Source of the DNA: Pleurotus ostreatus/Saccharomyces cerevisiae fusant
Taxonomy: Eukaryota > Opisthokonta
Assembly (NCBI GenBank): GCA_024196135.1
Contig: JAMQCK010000055.1
Location: 52,797-116,796, forward strand
Length of the DNA stretch: 64,000 nucleotides
Reading direction: 5' to 3'
Within the stretch, counting starts at the first letter, position 1, and every line of letters begins with the position of its first letter. Shown here piece after piece: positions 22,897 through 34,563 of the stretch. The notes below the pieces were generated by a model that was not told where the DNA came from, did no database searches, and worked only from the letters and a program-made list of their open reading frames with translations. The position numbers were made by a program, and so were the translations under genes.

Positions 22897-24719
22897 TTAA
22901 TGAGCCGCCAGAGCCTTTGCCACCGCCGCATCCGTCTCACGCACAATGCTATGCCTATACCAGTGCAGACCATCCCAGAGACCATTTCCGAGCTTCGTCA
23001 AGCGGTCGGTATCGGTGTGCATCGGTGAACTCGCTTCGATAAGCGAGAGATCCACGCCGTCTTCGTTGAATTGGACGAGACGAGATTGTAGCTTCGCGCG
23101 AGCTTGCACGAAGTTGGCGATGGGCGGGCGGAGGCGGTTGTACAGCGCCATGGTGTCCTGCGAAAGAACCTCGAGAGGGCCCTTCTTCTGCGCGCGGGCG
23201 AGGATCTGAGCGAGGATGTAACCGTCCTGGTGAAGGATGAAGCGATGCAGTCATAAGCAGAGAGATAGAAGAAGTACCTCAATAGCTTGACTCGCGCCGG
23301 TGCCGAGGTTGGGAGTCATCGCGTGCGCCTGCGATGCCAGTCAGAATGACCGACGTCAGTGCAGAGAGAACTCACCGCGTCTCCCATCAGCATCACGCCC
23401 TCGTCGGCCCACGTTTCCAGAGGCCTCTGCGTTAGGAGCACCCAATGGCGTGACGGGTTTGGCATGCACTGAGTAGATGCCGTGAGCGCGAGGAAGGAAG
23501 CCCAAACACGCCGAGTCAGACCTTCAGCAGCGCCTGGACCTGCGGCTCCCAGCCCTCGTACATTTTAACGATCTCGTCCGTGGCAGCTTCTCCGATTTCG
23601 GGGTCGGTATAGGTGGTGTCGACGTCGGTCATGTCGGTGTAGAAGAGGACGACGTTGATGAAGCGGCCGTTGACGATGGGGTACGTGACGACATACTGAA
23701 GAGGAGAAGTAAGCGCGCTGGCGACCAAGCGAGAGAATAGTCACGTACCTTATCCTTGCCGCAGTACTATACAGTCAAGCTGGTAAGTGAAAATATCGCA
23801 ATTTCGAGAGAGAGAGGAGTACGCACGATGTAAGGCTTCGTCAAAGCCGGATGGTCCGGCCACGCCGCCGCGAGCTGTTCTTGCGGTACGAGACCGCGAT
23901 AGATCTTGCTACCGCTGTACACCGGGTCGAGCGCCTGCATGAGATCCGGCTGGTTGAGCTTGTCGGCCAGCCGAGCGACGAATTGACGGCGGACGACCGA
24001 GTGAACGCCATCTGCGGCGATGAGCAGGTCACAATGGGCTTCCTGGCCGCCTCGAAAGCGCAACTTGATTTTCTCGGCGGGGCCATCGGTGTGCTCGTAG
24101 CTCTCGAGGCGGTGGGAGAGGTGGATCTTGACGTCCGCGGAGATGTGACCCATGAGCATGCCTTGGATCTCGGCGCGGTGGAGAAGGAACATCTTCCCTG
24201 TCCATCATGGTCAGTGGGACTCGAGGGCGCAGTGAATAGGGCTGTATGGCTCACCGTCGTTTTCGGGAGTGACCTCCTTGAACGTGATCCCTTCGGGCTG
24301 GTCGCTCTTGCGGAAAGTGAAGGCTGGATTTTAGTGATGAGCAGCGGCAAGCAATGAACGAGTGAGTCAAGCCCACAAGTCGTCTCGGCGCTATCCAGGT
24401 ACTTCTTCATATCATCCTCCAGCCCAAGGTCTGTGAGGATGTCGTACACCCTCTGCCAGATATTGAGGCCCGCGCCAATCTCAGAGATCTGCGACGCCGC
24501 CTCGTAGAGGTGCACGTCCAGCTTGGACATGTCGCAGAAGCGCTCGATGGCGCGCACGACCGCGAGTCCACCGATGCCGGCACCTCTGCGAGTACGCAAG
24601 TCGAAGGCCGATACGAATAGAAAGGTAAAGGGAAGAGAAGGTCAGCTGGAGGTCGTGTTAACGGCGAGGTGTACGCACATGACTGCGATGGTAAGCTTCC
24701 GGGGAGCGTTCTCAGCCAT
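22897..24719 (-). CDS. FAD-dependent monooxygenase, salicylate hydroxylase-like (paralogue 1)
   Basis: About nine exons on the minus strand from ATG 24719 to TAA 22897. It is a group A flavoprotein hydroxylase: the FAD dinucleotide-binding motif GAGIGGLAVV near residue 15, an acidic end to the second strand (LYEAASQISEIGAG), the DG motif LLIAADGVHSVVRR, and the GD motif LMGDA split by an intron from AHAMTPNLGTGASQAIE. Known relatives use NAD(P)H and O2 to hydroxylate or decarboxylate aromatic acids such as salicylate; the substrate here is not known. An 18-nt exon (23749-23766) encodes YCGKDK. First of four same-strand paralogues; the TATA motif near 24809 supports the start. Length is about 440 aa. 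Confidence 0.88.
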
Positions 24720-25337
24720 GATGAGAGAGGAAGTCAAGAGAGCGGGTGTAGAGAGGAAGAGAAGTATAAGGTCCTTGAGGGTTCGATATTCGCCGATTGA
24801 GAGGCGCCTTATATAGGGCCATTGCAGGCGTGGGTACACCGGGCTGTAGCGCTTGAGCAACCGAGGGAAGATGCCGCTTCATGGGAACCACTTACGAGGA
24901 AAGATAGTATTGGAGATATGAGTTACGCGCATGGCGAGCGCTCGCTCACTGCCTTGTCCTTATATGTTGATGGTTGAGAGTTATACCCAGCTCGCTAGTC
25001 AAGGGCTTGTAAAGCTGTTGAAGGGTACTTGTGTCCTCTGGTAGCGTGATTCGGTCTGTGAGGAGAGTGAGTGCATATCTATTCGCGGAGCTGGGCTATG
25101 GCGAGCAGTCGAAGAAGTATGACAGCCGCAAAACGACCCAAGTCGCGCGCCAGACGCGAAAGACCGCGTCCCGTTACGACCGTCAGCAGATCACATGAGC
25201 GCGCTTCAGATGCGGCTGCGTTCCGCACGCAAGCATGCCGGGGTAGAAAGCTCTCATGCGTGACCCATTCATTCATTAGCAATCGCTCTTTTGAAACGTT
25301 CGACGACTTTACTACTCGCCAAAAGCTGCACTGCACT
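24720..25337. other. Spacer between monooxygenase paralogues 1 and 2
   Basis: Contains the promoter of paralogue 1 and the 3' end of paralogue 2. No gene is supported. Confidence 0.45.
24807..24815 (-). promoter_or_regulatory. Putative TATA box of monooxygenase paralogue 1
   Basis: The minus strand reads CTATATAAG about 90 nt upstream of ATG 24719. Confidence 0.45.
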
Positions 25338-27106
25338 CTACGAGGACAGAGCCTGCGCTACGTTCTCCTCGGCCTGGCGCACGACGCTGTGCGTGTAGGG
25401 CCAGTAGTACCCATCCCGGATGCCTTCGGCAAGCCTTTCCAGTCGATCCGGCGCCGTGTACATCGGGGAGTCCTGCTCGACCAGGGATAGGTTTGCGCCT
25501 TCCTCGTTGAACTCGTACAGCAGGCCCTGCAGCCGAGCCCGCGCTTGGACGAAGTTGGCCTTGGGCGGGCGGAGACTGTTGTAGAGTGTCGCTGGCTCCT
25601 CGGAGAGCATCTCGAGGGGATCCTTCTCTTGCGCACGCGCAAGGATCCGGGCGAGGACATAGCCATCCTGGGTCAGTCGAAGTAAGTCAACGGAAGCATG
25701 ACCCCATGGTACACTACGCACCTCGATGGCCTCGCAGGCGCCGGTACCGATGTGCGGAGTCATGGCGTGAGCCTGCAGCAAGGCTCAGATATAGGCACAT
25801 CGTTCGTAAGACATAAGCGCACCGCATCGCCGAGAAGGAAGACACCGTCGTCAGCCCACGTATCGAAAGGCTTTAGCGTCAAGATCGCCCAGTGAGAAGG
25901 CTTGTCCATGCACTGCGAACGTCGTCAACGAACAATCAATAGATTGAGCGGAGAGACGTACCTTCAGCACAGCCTGCACCTCAGGTTCCCAGCCCTCGAA
26001 GATCTTGAGAACTTCTTCGGCGGTCCCTTGCCCGATCTGCGAGCCGGTGAAGGGGGTATCGACCTTGGAGGGGTCGGTGTAGAAGGGGACGACGTTCACG
26101 ACGCGACCTCCTGAGACCGGGTAGGTTATCATGTGCTACATGGCCTCGTAAGCGTCGTAGCGATAGCCTGTGTATGAGAGCGAATACCTTGTTCTTGCCA
26201 CAGTACTAGTTGAAAAGAGGGATCAGTAGCGAGACCGTCGTGAAAAAGAACGGCGTACAGAGCGCGGTTTCGTTAATGCAGGATGCTCGGGCCAAACAGC
26301 TGCCAACTTCTCCACGGGCACGAGGTTGCGATAGGCCTTGCTCCCACTGAAAAGGGGCTCGACAGATTCGAGCAACTCGGGCTGGCCGAGCTTCTCCGCC
26401 AGTCGGGGAAGAAACTGGCGACGAACGCTCGAATGAACGCCGTCCGCAGCGATGAGCAGATCGCATCGCGCGACCTGGCCGTCCTTGAAGTTTAACTGAA
26501 CTCTCTGCGCGGCGTCCTCGGTGTGCGCGTAGCTCTCCAGACGGTGTGAGAGGTGGATCTTGACCTCCGGAGAAACGTGCTCCAGGAGGACGTCCTGCAC
26601 GACCGCGCGATGAAGCAGCAACAGTCGCTCTGTATCTGTCAGTAACGACATCCAGGTTGAGTCGCGCCTCTGCTCACCGGAATCCTTAAGCTGGACCTCG
26701 CACATAGGTACGCCTTCCTCTTGGTCGCTCTTGCGAATAGTCCAGGCTGTCGCGTGCATTAGTCAAGGTCATGATGATGTGGGGGTAAAAAGGTGCTGAC
26801 CCTTGTTCTCGTTCGCGCGCAAGAGCGCGTCGATGTCTTCCTTCAGCCCGAGCTCACTGAGCATCGCGCAGACCTTCACCCAGAGGTTGATCCCGGCACC
26901 AATCTGGTTGATGTGCGAAGCTGACTCGTAGATGTACACCTCCAGCTGGGACATGTCGCAGAAGTGCTGAATGGCGAGGACGGTGGCCAAACCGCCTATA
27001 CCGCCACCTCTGAATGCAGGTGAAGGAGGTCAGAGAGCGCCTGCAACGAACAGCGAGACACGTACATGACAGCAATGTTGACCTTGCGAGGCGCGTCGTT
27101 GGTCAT
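25338..27106 (-). CDS. FAD-dependent monooxygenase, salicylate hydroxylase-like (paralogue 2)
   Basis: Same exon plan as its neighbour: ATG 27106 (MTNDAPRKVNIAV), then GGGIGGLATVLAIQ, YESASHINQIGAGINLW, RLESYAHTEDAAQ, CDLLIAADGVHSSVRRQF, an 18-nt exon (26188-26205) for YCGKNK, MITYPVSGGRVVNVVPFY, LLGDA followed by AHAMTPHIGTGACEAIE and a C-terminal helical region ending at TAG 25338. The FAD (GxGxxG), DG and GD motifs are all intact, so an active flavin hydroxylase is expected. It diverges from paralogue 1 in the region between FAD motif and DG motif. A CTTATA element about 70 nt upstream of the ATG is a possible TATA box. Confidence 0.88.
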
Positions 27107-27763
27107 GCTGAGTACGGCTGGCAAGATAGTAGGTTCAAGTTGAAGATCGGCATTTCGGGGTGAAGAGTAGACATCTTATAATTCGCTGTACGGCTGAATT
27201 CTGCCACGGCAGTTCTCCGCCGTGATGATGTCCAGTCGTAGTCGACGAGCTTTTACATACCAAGTACGGACCCGATATTGCTGGTTCACAAGACGACCGC
27301 GATGGAGCTTGACAGAGCGGATCTTGACTAAGACGTATTTGTTCAAAGTGAACATGAGGAAGACTTGTAGGCGTGTGGAAGACTAGAGAACTTCGCTGAG
27401 CATCCGCTCCTACACGGCAAGAAGGGCTTCAGTCTCCGTCGACTGTGCCTTCCGAAAGGATCGCCGAGGTCAGAAGTTCATTACAGCGATATAGACAGCA
27501 CGACATGTATGGTGGCCCGTTCAAAGTCCAGTAATATCCCATTGGCAGTGATGATGGGCGGAAGCAGAGAGAACTCAGCAAGCAGGCGGCGACCGATCAC
27601 GGCAAGGGTTTCGGCAAAATCCGATAATGCACCCACAGTGATCAACATGCATAAATGAACTCTTTCAGATGTACATACGTCCGTGCCTTACAATTCGGAA
27701 TAATGCAGGCGTCTACACTTTCATCCCTCTAACGACGAGCCTCTACGAACAGAGGAGGCCTGT
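27107..27763. other. Spacer between monooxygenase paralogues 2 and 3
   Basis: About 650 bases with the promoter of paralogue 2 on the minus strand. No gene is supported. Confidence 0.45.
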
Positions 27764-29527
27764 TCAGGACAGCAAATTAGCGACATCGGCATCATTTTGC
27801 CGTACGATACTGTGGTTGCTCCAGTGGAAGCCATCCCAGACTCCTGCCCCCAGCTTGGCCAAGCGATCGGATTCCTTGTGAATCGGAGAGTCAGCTTCTA
27901 CGAGCGACAGGTCCACATCCTCTTCGCGGAATTCGTAGAAGCGCGTCTGTAGCTTTGCGCGTGCCTGCACGAGATTGGCAACGGGCGGGCGGAGGCGATT
28001 GTAGAGCTTCATGGTCTCGTCGGAGAGCAGTTCGCGAGAGCCCTTCTTCTGCGCGTGTCCGAGGACTCGCGCCAGGATGTAGGCGTCCTGACGCGTTTAG
28101 CAAGACATTGATGAAATCGAGAGGAGAAACTCACCTCGATCGCTTGCCCGGCACCAGCGCCGAGGTGGGGTGTCATTGCATGGGCCTATCCCATAATTTA
28201 GCACGAGATAAGACAGTAAGGAAGTGAGACGCACGGCGTCTCCGAGGAGCATGACGCCCTCGTCCGCCCATATGTCGAACGGCTTCATGGTGAGGACAGA
28301 CCAGTGCGATGGAGTTGGGACGCACTACATCCATCGTGAGCATTCGACCGACAAAACTTGGAACTAGACTCACTTTGAGCAGCGTCATGACTTCCGGCTC
28401 CCAGCCGTCGTACACTTGCAGAAGCTCTTCGTTGGTCGCGCTCCCTATGTACGAGCCCGTGAACGGCGTATCCTCCTGAGAGTAATCGGTGTAGAAGGGT
28501 ACAACATTGACGAAGCGGCCGCGGGAGACTGGGTACGTGACGATGTGCTGCAGAGTCGTCAGACAGCTCAGACGGTCGTTCTCGGAGAGTATGTACCTTG
28601 TCCAGCCCGCAATACTACGAGAAATAATCATTAGTTATGCAGCAATGCGAATGAAGCGCGCAACTCACCTGGTGAGGCTTCGTCAGGGCTGGATGGTTGG
28701 GCCACACTTTGGACAGTTCCTCGGCAGGTACGAGGCCGCGGAAGACGCGACTGCCGCTGAAGATGGGCTCAAGAGACTCCAAGAGCTCCGGCTTGTCGAG
28801 CTTTGTCGCTAAACGAGGCAAGAAGAACTGGCGAACGGCGGAATGGACACCATCCGCGGCAATGAGCAGGTCGCACTGCGCCTTCTGACCGCCACGGAAC
28901 TGGAGGTCGATGCGCTGCGTCGCGCAGTCGTTGTACGAGTGTCTCTCAAGGCGGTGCGAGAGGTGCATCTTGATGTCAGGCGAGATATACTTGAGGAAGA
29001 TATCCTGGACGTCAGCGCGATGCATCAGGAGCATCTTGCCTGGGTCCGTGTGAGCGCGAGATTATGTGAGGGGCAGGCGTGCAGTCAGACTCACCTGACT
29101 GATCCAAAGACACCTCTCGAAAAGTGACACCCTCTGGCTGATCGCTTTTGCGGCAGGTGAACGCTGGAGCAAGCCTCTTCAGCATAACGATGGCAAGCAG
29201 CGCGCTCGCACCCACAAGTCTCCCCCTCGCGAAGGTGAGTAGCGAACTCCTCCTCCATCCCGAGCTCAGTGAGGATATCGTACACCCTCTCCCATACGTT
29301 GATGCCCGCGCCGATCTGTGAGATCTGGGCGGCGGACTCGTAGACATTGACCTCGAGCTGGTCGAGGTCGCAGAAATGCTGAATGGCGAGGACGAGCGCG
29401 AGGCCGCCGATGCCGCCGCCACTGAGTGAACACGAGTAAATCGTTAGAACTTGCGCTGGGAGTCGAAGCAAGGGAAGGATACGCACATGATAGCGATGTT
29501 GATCTTGCGAGGAGCGGGCGCGGCCAT
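27764..29527 (-). CDS. FAD-dependent monooxygenase, salicylate hydroxylase-like (paralogue 3)
   Basis: ATG 29527 (MAAPAPRKINIAI), FAD motif GGGIGGLALVLAIQHF, YESAAQISQIGAGINVWERV, AFTCRKSDQPEGVTF, KMLLMHRADVQDIFLKYIS, DG motif LLIAADGVHSAVRQFF, 18-nt exon 28597-28614 (YCGLDK), HIVTYPVSRGRFVNVVPFY, GD motif LLGDA followed by AHAMTPHLGAGAGQAIED, ending at TGA 27764. The enzyme class is as for the neighbours. Of the four, this copy and paralogue 4 share more local wording (IFLKYIS, YCG..K, GAGAGQAIEDA), hinting at stepwise tandem duplication. TATAAG about 65 nt upstream supports the start. Confidence 0.88.
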
Positions 29528-30561
29528 GGTGAATAGCTCGGTTGAAGTTCTGGGAAGGATGAGCTGGTGGTATAGAGAACACTCCCCCGCGCTCTATAAG
29601 TACTCTGCCTACCCGCAGTGGCGAAGCACGAGGCTGACATACCCACCCAGCAGATGAGCGGCCACAGCGCTATATTGGAGTACACGATCCTGACTTCTTT
29701 CTCATCGGTTCCCCGGTGTGTCGCCGATGGGCGATAGGGACAGCGGGATGATGAGAGTGTCGACGGGTGAATAGCAACGGCAGCGGGTCGGGATATGGGG
29801 CGCAGCTAGTGCTTCGGGCTGCCGATCGGGGCGTAGGTGAGCGGAAAGAGAACAAGTTCTGTGCTTTCTGGTGTATATAGTGAAAGAATGCCCCAGGGGT
29901 GGCAAGGATAGCAGCATGGAATCCTGTGGGTGCGCGCGAGAGCCGTTGAGTGCACGAGATTTGGATGGCACGAACCGAAGATGAGGAGACTAGAAAATCT
30001 ACTCTGGAGATAGCGAGGGCAGGTTGGACCTTGCTGGTGTCGCTAGTACGCGCCGTTGCTGTCGGTGACATGGCTCAATAAAAAGTATTCCGGCAGAGCT
30101 CTCCTAGTCGCTATGAGCGGGGCAGGGATCGAGATGAAGAATACAGCACTCAGTGAAGACATCCCAAAGATAGCAGACGTTGACTCACTCGAAGGGAGAG
30201 AAGCACTACGGAGAAGGCCCGGTAAGCGCCCAATGATCATGCTAAAAGGTCAGCAACGCAGTGTTGAACGAAAGTGCGCTGAGTCAGTAGCGGTGAGGGC
30301 CCAAGCAGTGGACTATAACTCACGACTGGTGCGGGTAGGTACGCGCGCGCACACGTGCGTACGATTCACGCGCCATCCCACCCTAGCGCCGCAAGCAAGT
30401 AATATTCCCCTTATTGTATACGAACCCTGGTCCTGCGATAAGAGATGGAAGACAATTGGGTACGAGGTGCTGGCGCAGAGCACGGTCTATACAAGCAATC
30501 ATCGCTATTCGAGATAAGACAAATAACGCACACACTTCAATTTCGCACTATCCCCGCATCG
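29528..30561. other. Spacer between monooxygenase paralogues 3 and 4
   Basis: About 1 kb, the largest gap in the array. It holds the promoter of paralogue 3 and the 3' flank of paralogue 4. Open frames are short and without motifs; no relic of a fifth monooxygenase is recognised. Confidence 0.4.
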
Positions 30562-32513
30562 CTAGACCGCATCCCCCAACAACCTCTTCATCTCCTCATC
30601 CGTCTCCCGCGCAATGCTATGCTTCCGCCAATGATACCCGTCACAAATGCCATGACCCAGCTTCGCCAACCTCCCCTCATCCATATCGTCCGCGCCCTCC
30701 TTCACCTCCGCGAGCACCGGCGAGCCCGCCTCGATCAGACTCAGGTCCTCCCCCACCTCGTTGAAGTTGTAGAACCGCGTCTGCAGCCGTGCGCGCGCCT
30801 GCACGAAGTTCGCGATCGGCGGGCGGAGGCGGTTGTAGAGCGCGGTCGTCTTCTCGGAGAGGGAGGAGATGAGCGCGGGGGAGATGTCGTTGGCGGGGGA
30901 GATGCCATTGGCGAAAGAGGTGACGGCGATAGAGCTGGACTTGGAAGGCAGGATCACGCCGTGGAGGGAGGAGGTGGTCAGCCCGCTCTTCGCGGTGCCC
31001 GAGACGTGACCGAGGATGCGGCCCAGGACGTAGGCATCCTCGATAGCCTGTCCCGCGCCGGCGCCGAGGTGCGGGGTGAGGGCATGGACCTGGGTAGGTG
31101 AGTCAGTAAGATGTCAAGGAGGGCGCTCCGAGCTGAACGCATTGCAAGGAGGCGAAAGCATTGCCACGAGTCGAACGCATTGTGAGTAGTCGAACGCACT
31201 GCGTCACCGAGGAGTATAACGCCATCGCCTGCGTAGATGTCGACAGGTTTGACCGTCAGGATCGCCCAGTGGGTCGGATTCTCCATGCACTGTGAGGCTA
31301 TATGAGCTTGGTGGCGCACGCGGTGTGTGAGCGATGTGCGCACCTCGAGCAACGCCTGGACTTCAGGCTCCCAGCCCTCGTACATCTTCAAGATCTCGTC
31401 GCGAGTCGCGTCTCTGAGCGCTGGGCCTTCCCAAGTCGTATCCTCTCGGGCGCGGTCGAAGTAGAAGGGCACGACGTTGATGAAGCGACCCTTCTGAACG
31501 GGAAAGACGACAATGTGCTGCAATATTAGGGTCAGCGCTTCATCTCCTGGGAGATAGAGCGTAAGACTCACCATGTTCTTGCCGCAGTACTGCATCGGAA
31601 GGCCGTCAGCGCGATACAGGATGCCCCGAAGTCGCGAGTCTTACCTGAAACGGCCTGTCTAGCGCCGGATGGCCAGGCCACTTCTCAGCCAGCTTCTCTC
31701 TCGGAATCAGTCCCCGATACACACAGCTCCCGCTGAAAAGCGGCTCGATCGACTCCTTGTACTCAGGTTTCCCGTACTTCTCCGCCAAACGTGGCAGGAA
31801 AGCGCGCCGCACGACCGAGTTGACGCCGTCGGCACCGATGAGGAGGTCGCAGTGGGCGGACTGGCCGTTGCGGAACTTGAGGTGGATGCGGTGGGGGCTG
31901 TTGGCGTCGGCGTAGGTGTAGCTCTCGAGGCGGTGCGAGAGGTGGAAGTGGATGTCCTTGGAAATGTATTTGAGAAAGATCTGTTGGACTTCGGCGCGGT
32001 GGACCATGAGCATGTTCCCTATGGGCGAGCAGTGTCAGGGGGGATAACGTAAACAAGTCAATGTGGACTGACCATCCTCGAGGAATATCTCGCGAAAGGT
32101 GTGACCTTCCGGCTGGTCGCTCTTGCGACAGACGAACGCTGAGAATGTGAGCTAGGTGAGTGACAAAGACACTAGTCAATGAAATACGAGCTCACATCGC
32201 AGTTGTTCGTTGTCGACACAAAACGCCTCGAAGTCCTCCCCCATCCCAAGGTCGGCGAGCATCTCGATCGTGCGCGGCCACACCGTGATACCAGCACCGA
32301 TCTGCGAGATCTTGGTCGCTGCTTCGTAGACGTTGATACTATACTTGGACATGTCGCAGAAGCGCTGCATGGCGAGCACGAAAGCGAGGCCACCGATGCC
32401 TCCGCCGCTACGGAAAGTAGATTAGCACGAGAAATGGGCTGGAGAAGACGACGTGCACGAAAACATACATGATGGCAAATTCTATCTTCTGAGGAGACGA
32501 TTCGACGGTCATG
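30562..32513 (-). CDS. FAD-dependent monooxygenase, salicylate hydroxylase-like (paralogue 4, with C-terminal insertion)
   Basis: ATG 32513 (MTVESSPQKIEFAI), GGGIGGLAFVLAMQRF, YEAATKISQIGAGITVW, FVCRKSDQPEGHTFREIF, NMLMVHRAEVQQIFLKYIS, DG motif LLIGADGVNSVVRRAF, 18-nt exon 31572-31589 (YCGKNM), GD motif LLGDA, then the shared C-terminal helical region, stop TAG 30562. Distinctive: an extra Ser/Ala-rich segment of roughly 40 residues (GTAKSGLTTSS ... ISPANDISPALIS) before the conserved TALYNRLRPPIANFVQAR, and a further acidic insertion VKEGADDMDEG. The intron before the AHALTPHLG exon is enlarged and carries repeated TCGAACGCA motifs (31130-31200). The DG motif has Gly for the usual second Ala (IGADG). 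Confidence 0.86.
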
Positions 32514-33241
32514 GTGGAAATGTGTGGTCAGAGTGTTTGTCGATGCTGCGTCAGTCCTGCAAGGTATATAACCAGGAGGTGAGGTGGGTCCGAGTCATAG
32601 CAGCGGAGCCTCGTTGACTGTTGCTGATAGGTACTCGACAGGTAGGCGACGGTGTTTGGAGAGCAACACATGCACCGCAAAGGACGAGGAGTCCGAAGCT
32701 TGTTGTCATCGACGTCGGTGTCTTCTAGAGCAATAGCCGTAGACAGCGTTACAGCCACAAATGCCGTTCAAGAGGCATATTGGCGTGCGGGCTGACGGTA
32801 GATAGCAAGTTACATCAAGGCGCATCGGCTGAGGAGAGCCCAGTAGCCGACCGCTGGACATGCTTGTCAACGTCGCGGACGTTGCGCGGTGAGGTGACGA
32901 GGCAAGATGGGCCCGGCGTTTGCCGCCTTGGCTGTCGATTCACGTGGCCCTGCGGCAAGTTCCGGCTCCGGGCTTGTACCAATTTGCTAGCTTTCCTGGC
33001 TTGCTTCTTACCAACGCCGATATCCCTACCAATGACTGTGTTTAAGGAAAAGCTCCAAGTCCGGGACGAATTATAACGCACATCCGTATATCTCTACTCC
33101 AGAGTGCAGAAGCAACGTGGTCTTCGGCCGCGGGTAATGCAGGCCCGGTGGCTTCACACGCGCTGCTTCTGAACATCAACTTGCCTTCCTCGTGAAACCT
33201 TGAATGACCTGCGCTACGTTCGTCTCATCTACCTGCTCCTC
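32514..33241. other. Divergent spacer upstream of monooxygenase 4 and the family-copy-1 gene
   Basis: Upstream region of two divergent genes. No additional gene is supported. Confidence 0.4.
32563..32572 (-). promoter_or_regulatory. Putative TATA box of monooxygenase paralogue 4
   Basis: The minus strand reads GTTATATACC about 50 nt upstream of ATG 32513. Confidence 0.4.
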
Positions 33242-33982
33242 ATGCGCGCCATCCGCCAAGGGTTGAGTATGCGAGTCACACTATCACGCGTGGGTCGAGC
33301 CGCTCTTTCGTGGGCAAGGCCCCCAGTCTCTACCCGTATTGCCAGCCTCTCCGGGAGAGCGCACGTGCAGAACAGAGCCCATCCTGTATTTGAGGAGCGG
33401 AGCCTATTGGAGAAGGCTTTAGTCCGTGCTGATGGCCATCCGCGCTCAGACAGGATGGGCCTGTATACGGGTGAGTGAAGTATGCTGCAGTCGTTATTGA
33501 TTGAAAGTCAACTTTCAACAGCGGCGGTTGTCGCTCTGTTACTATCTCTCTCTCAAAAGATACACGAAGGACGCGACACGCGTGGCATGATAGACGCCTA
33601 TGTGCGCAATGCGCTGATCATTAAGCGTCCCGTCGATGCATCCGGCAGGGAGGCATTGGTCCAACAACTAGAGCATGCAATTGGTCTCTACTACAGACCC
33701 ATTGTTGCAGTCAAGGCCATCGATCTCAGGACAAAGATCGTTCGCTGGGTCGATGGCCTCGCCAGCACGGACCCTGATTTGCACGCCAGGCTCGTCTCCG
33801 CACTTCAGGCGATTCTGGTGCATGCCGTGGAGATCTATCGTCAGCACGGTCGGCCCATCGACAGGGAAGCCGCGATAACAGATGTCTTTATATCGCTCGC
33901 GAAATTTGTTCAAACCATTGACGATGAACTACTGCCAGCGATCGAGAAAGAGGTGCAAGAGTTAGAAGCTGAAGCGAGGTAA
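33242..33982 (+). CDS. Small presequence-plus-membrane-segment protein, novel family copy 1
   Basis: Two exons, 33242-33470 and 33522-33982 (phase-1 intron, GTGAGT donor), encode 229 residues. Residues 1-50 are rich in Arg, Ser and Ala with almost no acidic residue (MRAIRQGLSMRVTLSRVGRA), like a mitochondrial presequence. Then comes the family motif VRADGHPRSDRMGLYT, a short hydrophobic segment (AAVVALLLSLS) right after the intron, and a soluble helical domain with YVRNALIIKRPVD and the L....L...IGLYYRP pattern. Similar proteins with the same intron position are encoded at 43.9, 55.7 and 61.7 kb. Function is unknown. A GTAAGT donor overlaps the stop, so a short alternative C-terminal exon (to about 34073) is possible. 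Confidence 0.7.
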
Positions 33983-34563
33983 GTCGCGATTGCCTTGGGC
34001 GACTCGCTTAATCAACATTGGCGCCACAGTATCACTATCGGCACTACGTATACTCCTATTGACCGTCGCTAGAACTCAGTACTCAGTACTCAACCCCGGC
34101 TAGCAGTGGTCGCAAAATTGACTTGGGACATACAAAGTTCAGCTAGAAAATCCTGTCGATCATCAGGTTTTCTTTCCAATAGAAGAAACCTCCCGACATG
34201 ATGGTGAGCAAGCTTGAAGTATGGGTCCAGATGATGAGTCAGCCGACTCGGTGCGCGACACATCGACTTCGCGTCAGCGTCGACCCAAAATTGCCTGTTT
34301 AGGAATTCAAGCCCGCACTCGGTCTTCCTGGCCCACCATGAACGAGCCTTCGTCGTTCAAAAGGGGATTCGAGGCTTGGACCTTACGCGCTCGAGCGATG
34401 CCAATGCTACCGACTCGGATAGAACAGGTCTCTGGTAATGGCTGACCTTTACTTACTACAGTGCACCCCTTCGGTGCTCCTTCGCCAGGAGCATATATAC
34501 TGCGTGTTTTCGTCGATTATTCCCAACAGCCATCGCTTCAACTTCTTTCTCGCCCTCACCGCT
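33983..34563. other. Spacer upstream of the Old Yellow Enzyme gene
   Basis: Holds the OYE promoter. A GCATATATACTG element at about 34491-34502 lies about 65 nt upstream of the OYE ATG and is a good TATA candidate. No gene is supported. Confidence 0.45.
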
